NCBI RefSeq assembly: GCF_014873755.1 | Contig: NZ_JADBEG010000001.1 | Location: 2,668,501 to 2,732,500, forward strand | DNA: 64,000 bases | Direction: 5' to 3' | DNA from: Amycolatopsis lexingtonensis | GTDB taxonomy: Bacteria; Actinomycetota; Actinomycetes; Mycobacteriales; Pseudonocardiaceae | In this document: positions 15,783 to 23,927 of the stretch, one piece after another | How positions within the stretch are numbered: position 1 is the first letter of the stretch | Layout: the number at the start of each line of letters is the position of its first letter | Notes under the pieces: model-generated | The model's input: the letters and a program-made list of their open reading frames with translations, nothing else | Told to the model about the DNA's origin: nothing | Databases searched by the model: none | Program-made: the position numbers and the translations under genes

Positions 15783-18203
15783 CTAGGGTTGGGTTCCGCG
15801 CGGGTGCAGGACTTCCTCGGCGAGCAGGCCCAGCCAGTCGGCGAAGAGCGCCAGCGCGGCGACGACGATGCCGAAGGTCAGGCTCAGCACCGGGCGGTAC
15901 AGCCCGATCCCGGCGACGAGCCCGCCGCCGAGACCACCGCCGTCGATGAACGTCGCCAGCGTCGCGCTCGCGACGGTGAGCACCAGCGCCGTCCGGATCC
16001 CGGCGAGGATCACCGGGACCGCCAACGGGAGTTCGATCCGCCACAGGATCGCCGTCTTCGTCATGCCCATGCCCCGCGCGGCGTCCACGAGCGTCGGGTC
16101 GACGCCGTCGAGGCCGACGATCGTGTTGCGCAGCACCGGCAACGTGGCGTAGACGACCAGCGCCGTCACCGCCGTCGTGGTGCCCGTGCCGATCCACAGC
16201 GCGAGCAGGACGACGAGCCCGATCGACGGGATCGCCTGGCCGAGGTTGCCCAGCCCGAGCCCGATCGGCCGGGCCCACCGGGCCCCGGCGCGGGTGAGCA
16301 GGATGCCCAGCGGGAGCGCGATCGCGATGGTGCACACCGTGGAGATCAGCGTCAGCCGCAGGTGCGCGCCGAGTTCGGCGAAGATCTCGTCCGCGTTGAG
16401 GTAGCGCTGCTCGATCGAGTCGATGTCGTGCGCGCGCACGATCAGGAACAGCGCCAGCAGCGCGAGGGCGAGCAGGACCGGGCGCACCAGCAGCCCGAGC
16501 CGGCGCCGCCGTGGCCGTTTCGACGCCGGAGAAGACGGCGCCGGCGCCGAAGCGACCGCCGGTGGTGGCGGCTCGACGGCGGGTTCGAGCGCCGCCACCA
16601 GGCGTGCGACGTCGCAGACACCCCGCGCGTGACCGTTGTCCGTCACCGAAACCGCGGTGCTGCCGGTGCGGACCATCGTGTCCAGCGCGTCCCGCAGCGT
16701 CGCCGTGGCGTCGATCGACGGCAGCCCGCCGTCCGCCGGCCCGAGTGGCACGTCCGCCACCGGGATCAGCCCCAGCCGCTTCAGGTTCCGCTGCGAGCCC
16801 ACGAACGACGACACGTAGTCGTCGGCCGGCGCGGCCAGGATCGCCTGGGGCGTGTCGTACTGCGCGAGCACCGACCGCGGCCGCAGCACCGCGATCCGGT
16901 CGCCGAGCTTGAGGGCCTCGTCGAAGTCGTGCGTGACGAACACGATCGTCTTGCGCACCTGCCGCTGCAGCCGCAGCAGCTCGTCCTGCAGCCGGGCGCG
17001 CGTGATCGGGTCCGTGGAACCGAACGGCTCGTCCATCAGCAGGACCGGCGGGTCCGCCGCCATCGCCCGCGCCACGCCGACGCGCTGCTGCTGGCCGCCG
17101 GAGAGCTCACGCGGGTAGCGGAGGCCGTGCTCGCGGGTCAGCCCGACGACGTCGAGCAGCTCGCGCACGCGCCCGGCGATGCGGTGCCGCGTCCAGCCGA
17201 GCACCCGCGGCACCACGCCGATGTTGGCGTCCACCCGCAGGTGCGGGAAGAGCCCGACCTGCTGGATGACGTACCCGGTGTGGCGCCGGTGCTCGTCGAG
17301 GTCGAGCTCCGACACGTCGGTGCCGCCGAGGGTGACGACGCCCGAGGTGGGCTCGACGAGCCGGTTGATCATCCGCATGGTCGTCGTCTTGCCACAGCCC
17401 GACGGGCCGGTCAGCACGACGATCTCGCCCGCCGGGATCCGCAGCGAAAGGCCGTCGACGGCGGGCACCGCGTGGCCGGGGTAGAGCTTGCTGACTTCGC
17501 GCAGCTCGATCGTCTCGCCGCCGGTGCCGGTCGGCTCCCCCGGTGCCCCTTCGAGCCGGGTGCGCGGGCGCCGCCACGCCGTCAGCTTGCCGACGACCAC
17601 GTAGGCCAGGTCGAACAGCAGGGCCAGCACCATGATCCCGACCGTCCCGGTCAGCACCTGGTTGAGGGAGTTGACCGAGCCGAACCGGCCGAGCCCGTCG
17701 AAGATCTCGTTGCCGAGACCGGGTCCCTTGACGTAGGCGCCGATGGCCGCGATCCCGATGGTGATCTGCGTCGACACCCGGATGCCGGACAGGATCACCG
17801 GCCACGCCAGCGGCAGCCGCACCCGCCACAGCACCCGCACCCGGCCGAGCCCCATCCCGTGCGCGGCGTCGACGACGGCCGGATCGACCCCGCGCAGCCC
17901 GACGATCGTGTTGCGCGTGATCGGCAGCAGCGCGTAGAGCACCAGCGCGAACAGGACGTTCGTCAGCCCGAGCCCGAACGGCCCGATCAGGATGCCGAGC
18001 AGCGCGATCGACGGGATGGTCAGGAAGGCCGCGGTGGTCGTGGTGGCGAGCGAGCCGAGCCAGCGCCGCCGGTAGGTGAGCACGCCGATCGTGGTGCCGA
18101 TCAGCACCGCCAGCGCGACCGCCGCGAGGGTGAGGTCCACGTGCAGGATGGCGTCGTTGACGACGTCGATCCAGTTCTCGCGGAGGTACTCCCACCAGCT
18201 CAG
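15783..18203 (-). CDS. Fused permease-ATPase-permease of a betaine/choline ABC transporter
   Basis: 806 aa from the proposed start. Residues ~20-215: ProW-type permease (GMGLGRVRVLWRVRLPLAWP). ~230-500: ATPase (Walker A TGPSGCGKTT, LSGGQQQRVGVARAM, LLMDEPFGSTDP) plus a short CBS-like tail. ~560-806: second permease (GMGMTKTAILWRIELPLAVP). First ATG/GTG in frame is GTG 18140, but 21 codons upstream read SWWEYLRENWIDVVNDAIL, the usual family N terminus. That extension begins with CTG 18203, preceded by GAGGAG seven bases away. A CTG start, or a base-call error in it, is likely. The domain order fuses three normally separate subunits. Confidence 0.85.
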   Translation of the reverse strand: MSWWEYLRENWIDVVNDAILHVDLTLAAVALAVLIGTTIGVLTYRRRWLGSLATTTTAAFLTIPSIALLGILIGPFGLGLTNVLFALVLYALLPITRNTIVGLRGVDPAVVDAAHGMGLGRVRVLWRVRLPLAWPVILSGIRVSTQITIGIAAIGAYVKGPGLGNEIFDGLGRFGSVNSLNQVLTGTVGIMVLALLFDLAYVVVGKLTAWRRPRTRLEGAPGEPTGTGGETIELREVSKLYPGHAVPAVDGLSLRIPAGEIVVLTGPSGCGKTTTMRMINRLVEPTSGVVTLGGTDVSELDLDEHRRHTGYVIQQVGLFPHLRVDANIGVVPRVLGWTRHRIAGRVRELLDVVGLTREHGLRYPRELSGGQQQRVGVARAMAADPPVLLMDEPFGSTDPITRARLQDELLRLQRQVRKTIVFVTHDFDEALKLGDRIAVLRPRSVLAQYDTPQAILAAPADDYVSSFVGSQRNLKRLGLIPVADVPLGPADGGLPSIDATATLRDALDTMVRTGSTAVSVTDNGHARGVCDVARLVAALEPAVEPPPPAVASAPAPSSPASKRPRRRRLGLLVRPVLLALALLALFLIVRAHDIDSIEQRYLNADEIFAELGAHLRLTLISTVCTIAIALPLGILLTRAGARWARPIGLGLGNLGQAIPSIGLVVLLALWIGTGTTTAVTALVVYATLPVLRNTIVGLDGVDPTLVDAARGMGMTKTAILWRIELPLAVPVILAGIRTALVLTVASATLATFIDGGGLGGGLVAGIGLYRPVLSLTFGIVVAALALFADWLGLLAEEVLHPRGTQP

Positions 18204-18309
18204 GGCTTCGCTCCTCGACGTCGCGGTCGGTGATTCACCGGCCGCGTCCCCGGGCGGCCGGGGTCCAGCCCAGCACGCCGACGGGTGTCCTGTCCACCGC
18301 CCGGAACCC

Positions 18310-20256
18310 CTAAACGTCGATGTGCGAGCCGATGATCACCGTGCGGTCCCGGGGCAGGCCGAAGTACTCGGCGGCGTCCGCGGTGAGGTACGAAGTGGCG
18401 ATGAACAGGCGTTTCCGCCACACCGCCATCGTCGGTTCCGGGCCGCGCCGCAGCTCGATCTTCGACAGGAAGTACGACGCTCCGTCGAGGTCCAGCCGTC
18501 CCTCGGTCTGCCTCGGGTCGAGCCGCGCCAGCGCGCTGGGCACGTCCGGCGTCTCCATGTAGCCGTAGCGCGCGGTCACGAAGACGATCTCGTCGTCGCG
18601 GTGCCCGAGGCCGGCGACCGTCACCCGCTCCTCGACCGGCACCCGCGGGACCGGCTCGGTCTCCAGCGACACGATCACCACGTGCTCGTGGCGCACGTGG
18701 TTGTGCTCGGCGTTCGCGCGCAGAGCCAGCGGGGCCGTCCGGCCGCCGCGGTTGAGGAACACCGCCGTGCCCGGGACGCGCCGCGTCGGGGTCTCGCGGT
18801 CGCGCAGCTGCTCGATGAACTCCGGCAGCGAGCCCTCCCGGCGTTCGCGCTCGGCGGTGACGATCTCGCGCCCGCGCTGCCAGGTGATCATCACGGTGAA
18901 CGCCGTCAGGCCGATCAGCAGCGGCAGCCACGCGCCGTGCACGAGCTTGGTCAGGTTGGCGCCGACGAACAGCAGGTCGACGAGCAGCAGCAGGCTCCCG
19001 CCGGCGCCGATGACCCAGCGCGGGGTGCCCCACTTCGCGCGGGCCACGTAGCAGAACAGCAGCGTCGTGATGGTGATCGTCCCGGTCACCGCCATGCCGA
19101 ACGCGAACGCCAGCGCGGCCGAGCTGCGGAACGCGAAGATCAGCGTGAGCACCGAGACCAGCAGCAGCCAGTTCACCCACGGCACGTAGATCTGCCCGCG
19201 CTCGGTCTCCGACGTGTGCGCGATCCGCAGCCGCGGCAGGTAACCGAGCTGCGCGGCCTGCGACGCCACCGAGTACGCCCCGGTGATCACCGCCTGGGAC
19301 GCGATCACGGTGGCGGCCGTGGCCAGCAGCACCATCGGCAGCCGGGCCCAGCCGGGCAGGAGCAGGAAGAACGGGCTGGCGGTGTTGGCCGGATCCGCCA
19401 GGATCAGCGCGCCCTGCCCGAAGTAGCTGAGCACGCAGGCCGGGAAGACCAGCAGCAGCCAGCCGCGGGTGATCGCCTTGCGGCCGAAGTGACCCATGTC
19501 GGCGTACAGCGCTTCGGCGCCGGTGACCGCCAGGACCACGGCGGCGAGCGCGAAGAACGCGATGCCGAAATGACCGGCCATGAACCCCAGCGCGTACGTC
19601 GGCGAGAGCGCCTTGAGGATTTCCGGGTGCCCGGCGATGCCGGTGATCCCGACCGCGCCGATCACCGCGAACCAGGCGATCATCACCGGCCCGAACACCC
19701 GCCCGACCGCCGCCGTGCCGCGCCGCTGCACGAGGAACAGCACCACCACGATGACCGCGGTGATCGGCACGATCCAGCCTTCGAAGGACGGGTCGACGAC
19801 CTTGAGGCCCTCGATCGCCGAGAGCACCGACATCGCCGGGGTGATCATGCTGTCGCCGAAGAACAGCGCCGCGCCGAAGATCCCCATCCCGGCCAGCACC
19901 ACCGCGGCCCGCTTCCCGCGTTTCGCCATTCCCCGCCGCAGCAACGTGATGAGCGCCATGATGCCGCCCTCGCCGTCGTTGTCGGCGCGCATGGCCAGCA
20001 GGACGTAGGTGACGGTGACGATGACGGTCACCGACCAGAAGATCAGCGAGACGACGCCGTAGACGTTCTCCGTGCTGACCGGGACCGGGTGCGGGTCGGC
20101 CGGGTTGAAGACCGTCTGCAGGGTGTAGATCGGGCTGGTGCCGATGTCGCCGAACACCACGCCGAGCGCCCCGACGACGAGCCCGAGCCGTACGGTGTCG
20201 CGCACGGACGACGTCGTACCCGACGGCTCCTGCGCCGTGGTCGTTTCGTGCCGCAC
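18310..20256 (-). CDS. kup: Kup-family potassium uptake permease
   Basis: 648 aa with ~12 transmembrane segments followed by a ~170-residue cytoplasmic domain, the Kup/HAK/KT layout. Hallmarks: LVVGALGVVFGDIGTSPIYTL, DNDGEGGIMALITLL, GAALFFGDSMITPAMSVLSA and VTGAEALYADMGHFG. GTG start at 20256 follows a GGAGG-type site about eight bases upstream; the longer ATG frame upstream lacks support. It acts as a proton-coupled K+ importer. The 5' side faces the divergent secreted-protein gene at 20463. Confidence 0.95.
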   Translation of the reverse strand: MRHETTTAQEPSGTTSSVRDTVRLGLVVGALGVVFGDIGTSPIYTLQTVFNPADPHPVPVSTENVYGVVSLIFWSVTVIVTVTYVLLAMRADNDGEGGIMALITLLRRGMAKRGKRAAVVLAGMGIFGAALFFGDSMITPAMSVLSAIEGLKVVDPSFEGWIVPITAVIVVVLFLVQRRGTAAVGRVFGPVMIAWFAVIGAVGITGIAGHPEILKALSPTYALGFMAGHFGIAFFALAAVVLAVTGAEALYADMGHFGRKAITRGWLLLVFPACVLSYFGQGALILADPANTASPFFLLLPGWARLPMVLLATAATVIASQAVITGAYSVASQAAQLGYLPRLRIAHTSETERGQIYVPWVNWLLLVSVLTLIFAFRSSAALAFAFGMAVTGTITITTLLFCYVARAKWGTPRWVIGAGGSLLLLVDLLFVGANLTKLVHGAWLPLLIGLTAFTVMITWQRGREIVTAERERREGSLPEFIEQLRDRETPTRRVPGTAVFLNRGGRTAPLALRANAEHNHVRHEHVVIVSLETEPVPRVPVEERVTVAGLGHRDDEIVFVTARYGYMETPDVPSALARLDPRQTEGRLDLDGASYFLSKIELRRGPEPTMAVWRKRLFIATSYLTADAAEYFGLPRDRTVIIGSHIDV

Positions 20257-20449
20257 GTGCTCCCCCTCCAGCCGTGGTCGCGCCGGAGCGGACCCTGCCG
20301 GTCCATTGTGGCCGGACCCGGCCGCCCGCGCACGCAAGCGGCGTCGGCCCGGGCGATCTTGGGGAAATCTTGACGCCGGCCCACGGGCATCGGCCGAAAG
20401 AACGAGGCCCGCTGTCCCTTCGGCCGAGGTGGCCGCCCGCGCGCTCCCC

Positions 20450-20455
20450 TAGCTT
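20450..20455 (+). promoter_or_regulatory. Candidate -10 box TAGCTT, leaderless ATG 7 nt downstream
   Basis: TAGCTT ends 7 nt before the ATG at 20463, with no Shine-Dalgarno between, matching the spacing of actinobacterial leaderless genes. Confidence 0.45.
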
Positions 20456-20462
20456 GGCGGCC

Positions 20463-20900
20463 ATGGAGTTCACCGCCAAGCGCGTCGCGGTGGCCGGGGT
20501 CGCCGCCGTCGCCGCGGCGGCCGCCATCGGGGCGACCGTGCTGGCCTCCGCCGCCGATCCCGTCGCGCCGGAGGTCTTCAGCGCGACCCCGGCCGAGGCG
20601 GGGCACGAAAACGAGGGCAAGTACACCACCGGGGACTACGTGCTGAACGTGCACGAGCTGGACGACGACGGCGAGGGAACGAGCACCGCCATCGGGCCGC
20701 GCACCACGTACTACTCGAAGACGTTGCACGGCAACGGAACCCGGGTCCCGACCGTCGTCAGGTTCTCCGTCGGCAGCGAGCGCGACGGGCCGATCGTGTT
20801 CAGCTACCCCGTTCCGGGCCCCGGCCGCGGCCTCGACTGCGTCGCGTCCGGGACCGAAGCGGCGCCGGTGGTGCGCTGCGAAACCAAGCCGGCGCGCTAG
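20463..20900 (+). CDS. Hypothetical secreted protein
   Basis: 145 aa. Basic N terminus and an Ala-rich hydrophobic segment (VAVAGVAAVAAAAAIGATVL) form a signal peptide or anchor. The mature part is acidic to polar, with no domain I recognise, and has two cysteines near the end (GLDCVASG, VRCETK) that could pair. Divergent from kup and probably leaderless. Function unknown. Confidence 0.75.
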   Translation: MEFTAKRVAVAGVAAVAAAAAIGATVLASAADPVAPEVFSATPAEAGHENEGKYTTGDYVLNVHELDDDGEGTSTAIGPRTTYYSKTLHGNGTRVPTVVRFSVGSERDGPIVFSYPVPGPGRGLDCVASGTEAAPVVRCETKPAR

Positions 20901-20969
20901 GTTCCCGGCTACGGCGAGAGCACGCCCGGACACCGACGGTTGCCGCCAGTCGATCAAGTCGGTAGAGTC

Positions 20970-21001
20970 CGCGGTGCCGAGGATCCCTTGGCAACGCCGC
21001 G
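20970..21001 (+). other. Stem-loop in the leader of the secreted propeller-like protein
   Basis: CGCGG (20970-20974) pairs with CCGCG (20997-21001). Inside, TGCC pairs with GGCA (20975-20978 and 20990-20993), and AGG/CCT closes the tip. It ends ~37 nt before the GTG of the next gene. It could terminate the upstream gene or structure the leader; no T-run follows. Confidence 0.5.
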
Positions 21002-21037
21002 TTGTTTCGCCCGAGCCCGATGGCCTTAGGAGCACAC

Positions 21038-22015
21038 GTGCGCGTCTCACGCCGGTTCACGGCACCCGTAATCCTCTTCGCGGCGATGCTCGCCGCCCCG
21101 GCCGGCACCGCGCAGGCCGCGACCGCGACGTGGCCCGGAGATCCGGCCGTCGCGGTCGCCGATGCCGCCGGCGTGTTCGGCGAAAACCTCAGCGGGCTCT
21201 CCTTCGCGGGCGCCGACGTGCTGTGGGCGGTCAAGAACGGCCCCGGCACGCTGTACCGCCTCGTCCGCACCGGCAGCACGTGGAGCCCGGACGACGGCTG
21301 GTCGTCCGGGAAGGCCCTGCACTACCGCGGCGGCAATGGCGACCCGGACGCCGAAGGCGTGGTGGCCACCCCCGACGGCGTCTTCGCCGCGACCGAGCGC
21401 GACAACGATGGGGACGGCAGCCTGCTGAAGGTGCTGCGGTTCGACACGACGTCCGCCGCGAAGTCGCTCGACGCGACCGCCGAGTGGGACCTCACCGACG
21501 ACCTGCCCGCGGTCGGCGACAACGGCGGTTTCGAAGGCATCACGTGGATCCCGGACGCGTTCCTGACCGCGGGCGGCTTCCTCGACGAGCGCACGAAGGC
21601 GCCGTACGACCCGGCCGCGTACGCCGGGCACGGCACCGGCCTCTACTTCGTCGGGCTCGAGGACACCGGCAAGGTCTACGCCTACGCGCTCGACCAGTCC
21701 GGCGGCGGGTTCACCAAGGTGGCGACCATTTCGTCCGGGTTCCCGAAGGTCATGGAGCTGGAGTTCGAGCCGGGCACCGGCCGCCTCTGGACGGTCTGCG
21801 ACGACACGTGCTCCGGCAAGACGGCGACGCTGAAGCTCACCGGCGGCAAGTTCACCGTCTCGGCGACCTACGCGCGGCCGTCGAAGATGCCGAACTACAA
21901 CAACGAAGGCTTCGCGATCGCCCCGGCGTGCTCGTCCGGTCGCAAGGCGGTCGTGTGGGCCGATGACGGCAACGACGGCGGCCACGCGCTGCGGTCCGGG
22001 ACACTGGCCTGCTGA
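21038..22015 (+). CDS. Secreted protein, probably beta-propeller (phytase/esterase-like)
   Basis: 325 aa. Start GTG with AGGAG five bases upstream; signal peptide (FTAPVILFAAMLAAPAGTAQA). The mature part has propeller-like strand repeats (LSGLSFAGADVLWAVKNG, DAEGVVATPDGVFAATERDNDGDGS, FEGITWIPDAF, NEGFAIAPAC) reminiscent of the esterase-like-activity-of-phytase/SdiA-regulated folds. Asp-rich loops could bind calcium. Exact activity unknown. Its stop codon lies inside the operator palindrome of the next gene. Confidence 0.8.
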   Translation: MRVSRRFTAPVILFAAMLAAPAGTAQAATATWPGDPAVAVADAAGVFGENLSGLSFAGADVLWAVKNGPGTLYRLVRTGSTWSPDDGWSSGKALHYRGGNGDPDAEGVVATPDGVFAATERDNDGDGSLLKVLRFDTTSAAKSLDATAEWDLTDDLPAVGDNGGFEGITWIPDAFLTAGGFLDERTKAPYDPAAYAGHGTGLYFVGLEDTGKVYAYALDQSGGGFTKVATISSGFPKVMELEFEPGTGRLWTVCDDTCSGKTATLKLTGGKFTVSATYARPSKMPNYNNEGFAIAPACSSGRKAVVWADDGNDGGHALRSGTLAC

Positions 22016-22044
22016 TTCAATCACTGATTGAATCAGTGCTTGAA
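22012..22044. promoter_or_regulatory. Overlapping palindromes, likely TetR operator
   Basis: CTGATTCAATCA-C-TGATTGAATCAG (22012-22036) is a palindrome with perfect 12-base arms. It overlaps a second one, TTCAATCACTGATT-G-AATCAGTGCTTGAA (22016-22044), with 13 of 14 matches. It lies 31 bp before the TetR start at 22075. AT-rich in otherwise GC-rich DNA, and typical in size and position of an autoregulatory TetR operator. Confidence 0.75.
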
Positions 22045-22074
22045 AGCTCGTCCTCCCGGTGGTCTACTCGTCGG

Positions 22075-22668
22075 ATGGCGGGAAAGACGACCGTGGACTC
22101 GACACCGGACCGGCTGCTGGCCGCGGCGGAACGGCTGCTGCTGGCGGGCGACTACGACAGCGTGTCCGTGCGGGCGATCTGCACGGCGGCCGGACTCAAC
22201 CCGGCCGCCGTGCACTACCACTTCGGCTCGAAGGAAGCGCTGGTCGCGGCGATGCTGGAGGACCGGCTGGCCCCCGTGTGGCGCGGCCTGCTCGACGACC
22301 TCGAGCAGCGGCGGAGCCAGGGCTGGGTGCCGGCCGCGGCGGACCTGGCCGACGCCGTCCTGGCGCCGCTGGCCGGGCTGGCCGCCGATCCGGTCGGGCG
22401 CCTCCGGCTGCACCTGCTCGCCCGCGTGCTGCTCTCCGGGCAGCGGATGCACTGGCAGTCCCCGTGGTTCAGCCTGGATCCGTGGGTCGGGCTGCTGCGC
22501 GCCGCCCGGCCGGACCTGACCGGCGAGCAGGCGACCACCCGCTGGGTCCTGGCCTTCCAGCTGCTGCTGCAGGTGTTCGGCCACCCGGCCGCGCCCGCGC
22601 CCCCCGAGCCGCGGCTGCCGCTCGACGCCGTGCGCTCGTTCGTCACGGCCGGGCTGGACGCGCCGTGA
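22075..22668 (+). CDS. TetR-family transcriptional regulator
   Basis: 197 aa. N-terminal HTH: LLAAAERLLLAGDYDSVSV, RAICTAAGLNPAAVHYHFGSKEAL. The C-terminal ligand domain is divergent (DUF1956-like region cannot be excluded). Start chosen at MAGKTT, because the longer frame begins inside the operator palindrome. It overlaps the following reductase gene by GTGA, so it most likely controls that enzyme through the palindrome upstream. Confidence 0.93.
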   Translation: MAGKTTVDSTPDRLLAAAERLLLAGDYDSVSVRAICTAAGLNPAAVHYHFGSKEALVAAMLEDRLAPVWRGLLDDLEQRRSQGWVPAAADLADAVLAPLAGLAADPVGRLRLHLLARVLLSGQRMHWQSPWFSLDPWVGLLRAARPDLTGEQATTRWVLAFQLLLQVFGHPAAPAPPEPRLPLDAVRSFVTAGLDAP

Positions 22669-23828
22669 CGCCGCCCGACGTGTTCGCCCCGGCGCGGCTC
22701 GGCCCGGTCGAGCTGCGCAACCGCGTGATCAAGGCCGCCACCTTCGAAGGCCGGACGCCGGACGCGCTGGTCACCGACGAGCTGATCGAGTACCACCGCC
22801 GTCCCGCGCGCGGCGGCGTCGGCATGACGACGCTGGCGTACTGCGCGGTGTCGCCCGAGGGCCGCACGGACCGCCACCAGATCTGGATGCGCCCCGGCGC
22901 GGTGCCCGGGCTGCGCCGGTTCACCGCCGCGATCCACGCCGAAGGCGCGGCGGCGTGCGCGCAGATCGGGCACGCCGGGCCGGTGGCGAACGCGGCGTCG
23001 AACCGGCTGCCCGCGCTGTCCCCGACCCGCCGGTTCAGCCCGCTCGGGATGCGGCCGACGCGCGCGGCCACCGCCGCGGACCTGGATCGGATCGTCGAAG
23101 CCCACGCGAGCGCGGCCCGCACGGCCGACGAAGCCGGCTTCGACGCCGTGGAAATCCACTTCGGACACAACTACCTCGTCAGCGCGTTCCTCAGCCCCCG
23201 GCTCAACCACCGCACCGACGCCTTCGGCGGCAGCCTCGCCAACCGGGCCCGCCTGGCGCGCGCGATCGCCCGCGCGGTGCGCGACGCGGTCGGCGACCGG
23301 ATCGCGATCACCGCCAAGCTGAACATGGACGACGGCGTCCCCGGCGGCTTCTGGCTGGACGAAAGCATCGAAGTCGCGCGGTGGCTGGAGGCGGACGGCA
23401 GCGTCGACGCGCTGGAGCTCACCGCGGGCAGTTCGCTGCTCAACCCGATGTACCTGTTCACCGGCGACGCGCCGGTGCGGGAGTTCGCGGCAAGGTTTCC
23501 GCAGCCGGCCCGCCTCGGACTGCGCGTCGGCGGCCGGTTCTTCCTGCGTGAGTACCCGTTCCGCGAGGCCTACCTGCTCGACCGCGCCCGCCAGTTCCGC
23601 GCGGCGCTGCGCCTGCCGCTGATCCTGCTCGGCGGGATCACGACGGTGGAGACGATGAACCTCGCGATGGCGGAGGGCTTCGCCTTCGTGGCCATGGCCC
23701 GCGCCCTGCTGCGGGAACCCGGCCTGGTCGCCCGCATGCAGGCGGACGCGAGCACCCGCTCGTTGTGCATCCACTGCAACCGCTGCATGCCCACGATCTA
23801 CGGCGGCACGCACTGCGTCCTGGCCTGA
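22665..23828 (+). CDS. Old-yellow-enzyme-family NADH:flavin oxidoreductase
   Basis: 387 aa FMN-binding TIM barrel. GTG start overlaps the TetR stop. Features: FAPARLGPVELRNRVIKAA at the N terminus, CAQIGHAGPVAN, catalytic-region VEIHFGHNYLVSAFLSP with N..R.D.FGGS following, and LILLGGITTVETMN (phosphate binding). The tail CIHCNRCMPTIYGGTHC keeps cysteines like the iron-sulfur motif of 2,4-dienoyl-CoA-reductase-type members, but the C-terminal NAD(P)/FAD domains are absent. Substrate likely an enone or xenobiotic. Confidence 0.92.
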   Translation: MTPPDVFAPARLGPVELRNRVIKAATFEGRTPDALVTDELIEYHRRPARGGVGMTTLAYCAVSPEGRTDRHQIWMRPGAVPGLRRFTAAIHAEGAAACAQIGHAGPVANAASNRLPALSPTRRFSPLGMRPTRAATAADLDRIVEAHASAARTADEAGFDAVEIHFGHNYLVSAFLSPRLNHRTDAFGGSLANRARLARAIARAVRDAVGDRIAITAKLNMDDGVPGGFWLDESIEVARWLEADGSVDALELTAGSSLLNPMYLFTGDAPVREFAARFPQPARLGLRVGGRFFLREYPFREAYLLDRARQFRAALRLPLILLGGITTVETMNLAMAEGFAFVAMARALLREPGLVARMQADASTRSLCIHCNRCMPTIYGGTHCVLA

Positions 23829-23927
23829 CCGTCGGTGCCCCTTGGGCCGATCGGCGCAATTCGCGGTGTCCCGGAACCGGGGCTTCCCGGGGCGCGTCAG
23901 TATGAAGGCCGTCAAGGGAGTGTGCTG

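Noticed and set aside
15789..18233. 814-codon plus-strand frame opposite the betaine transporter
   Set aside because: Composition of low-complexity R/D/Q/H typical of antisense in GC-rich DNA; the opposite frame has complete ABC motifs.
20900..21037. Possible ydaO (c-di-AMP) or SAM riboswitch before the secreted propeller protein
   Set aside because: Only one stem-loop is evident; conserved core bases of those classes are not found.
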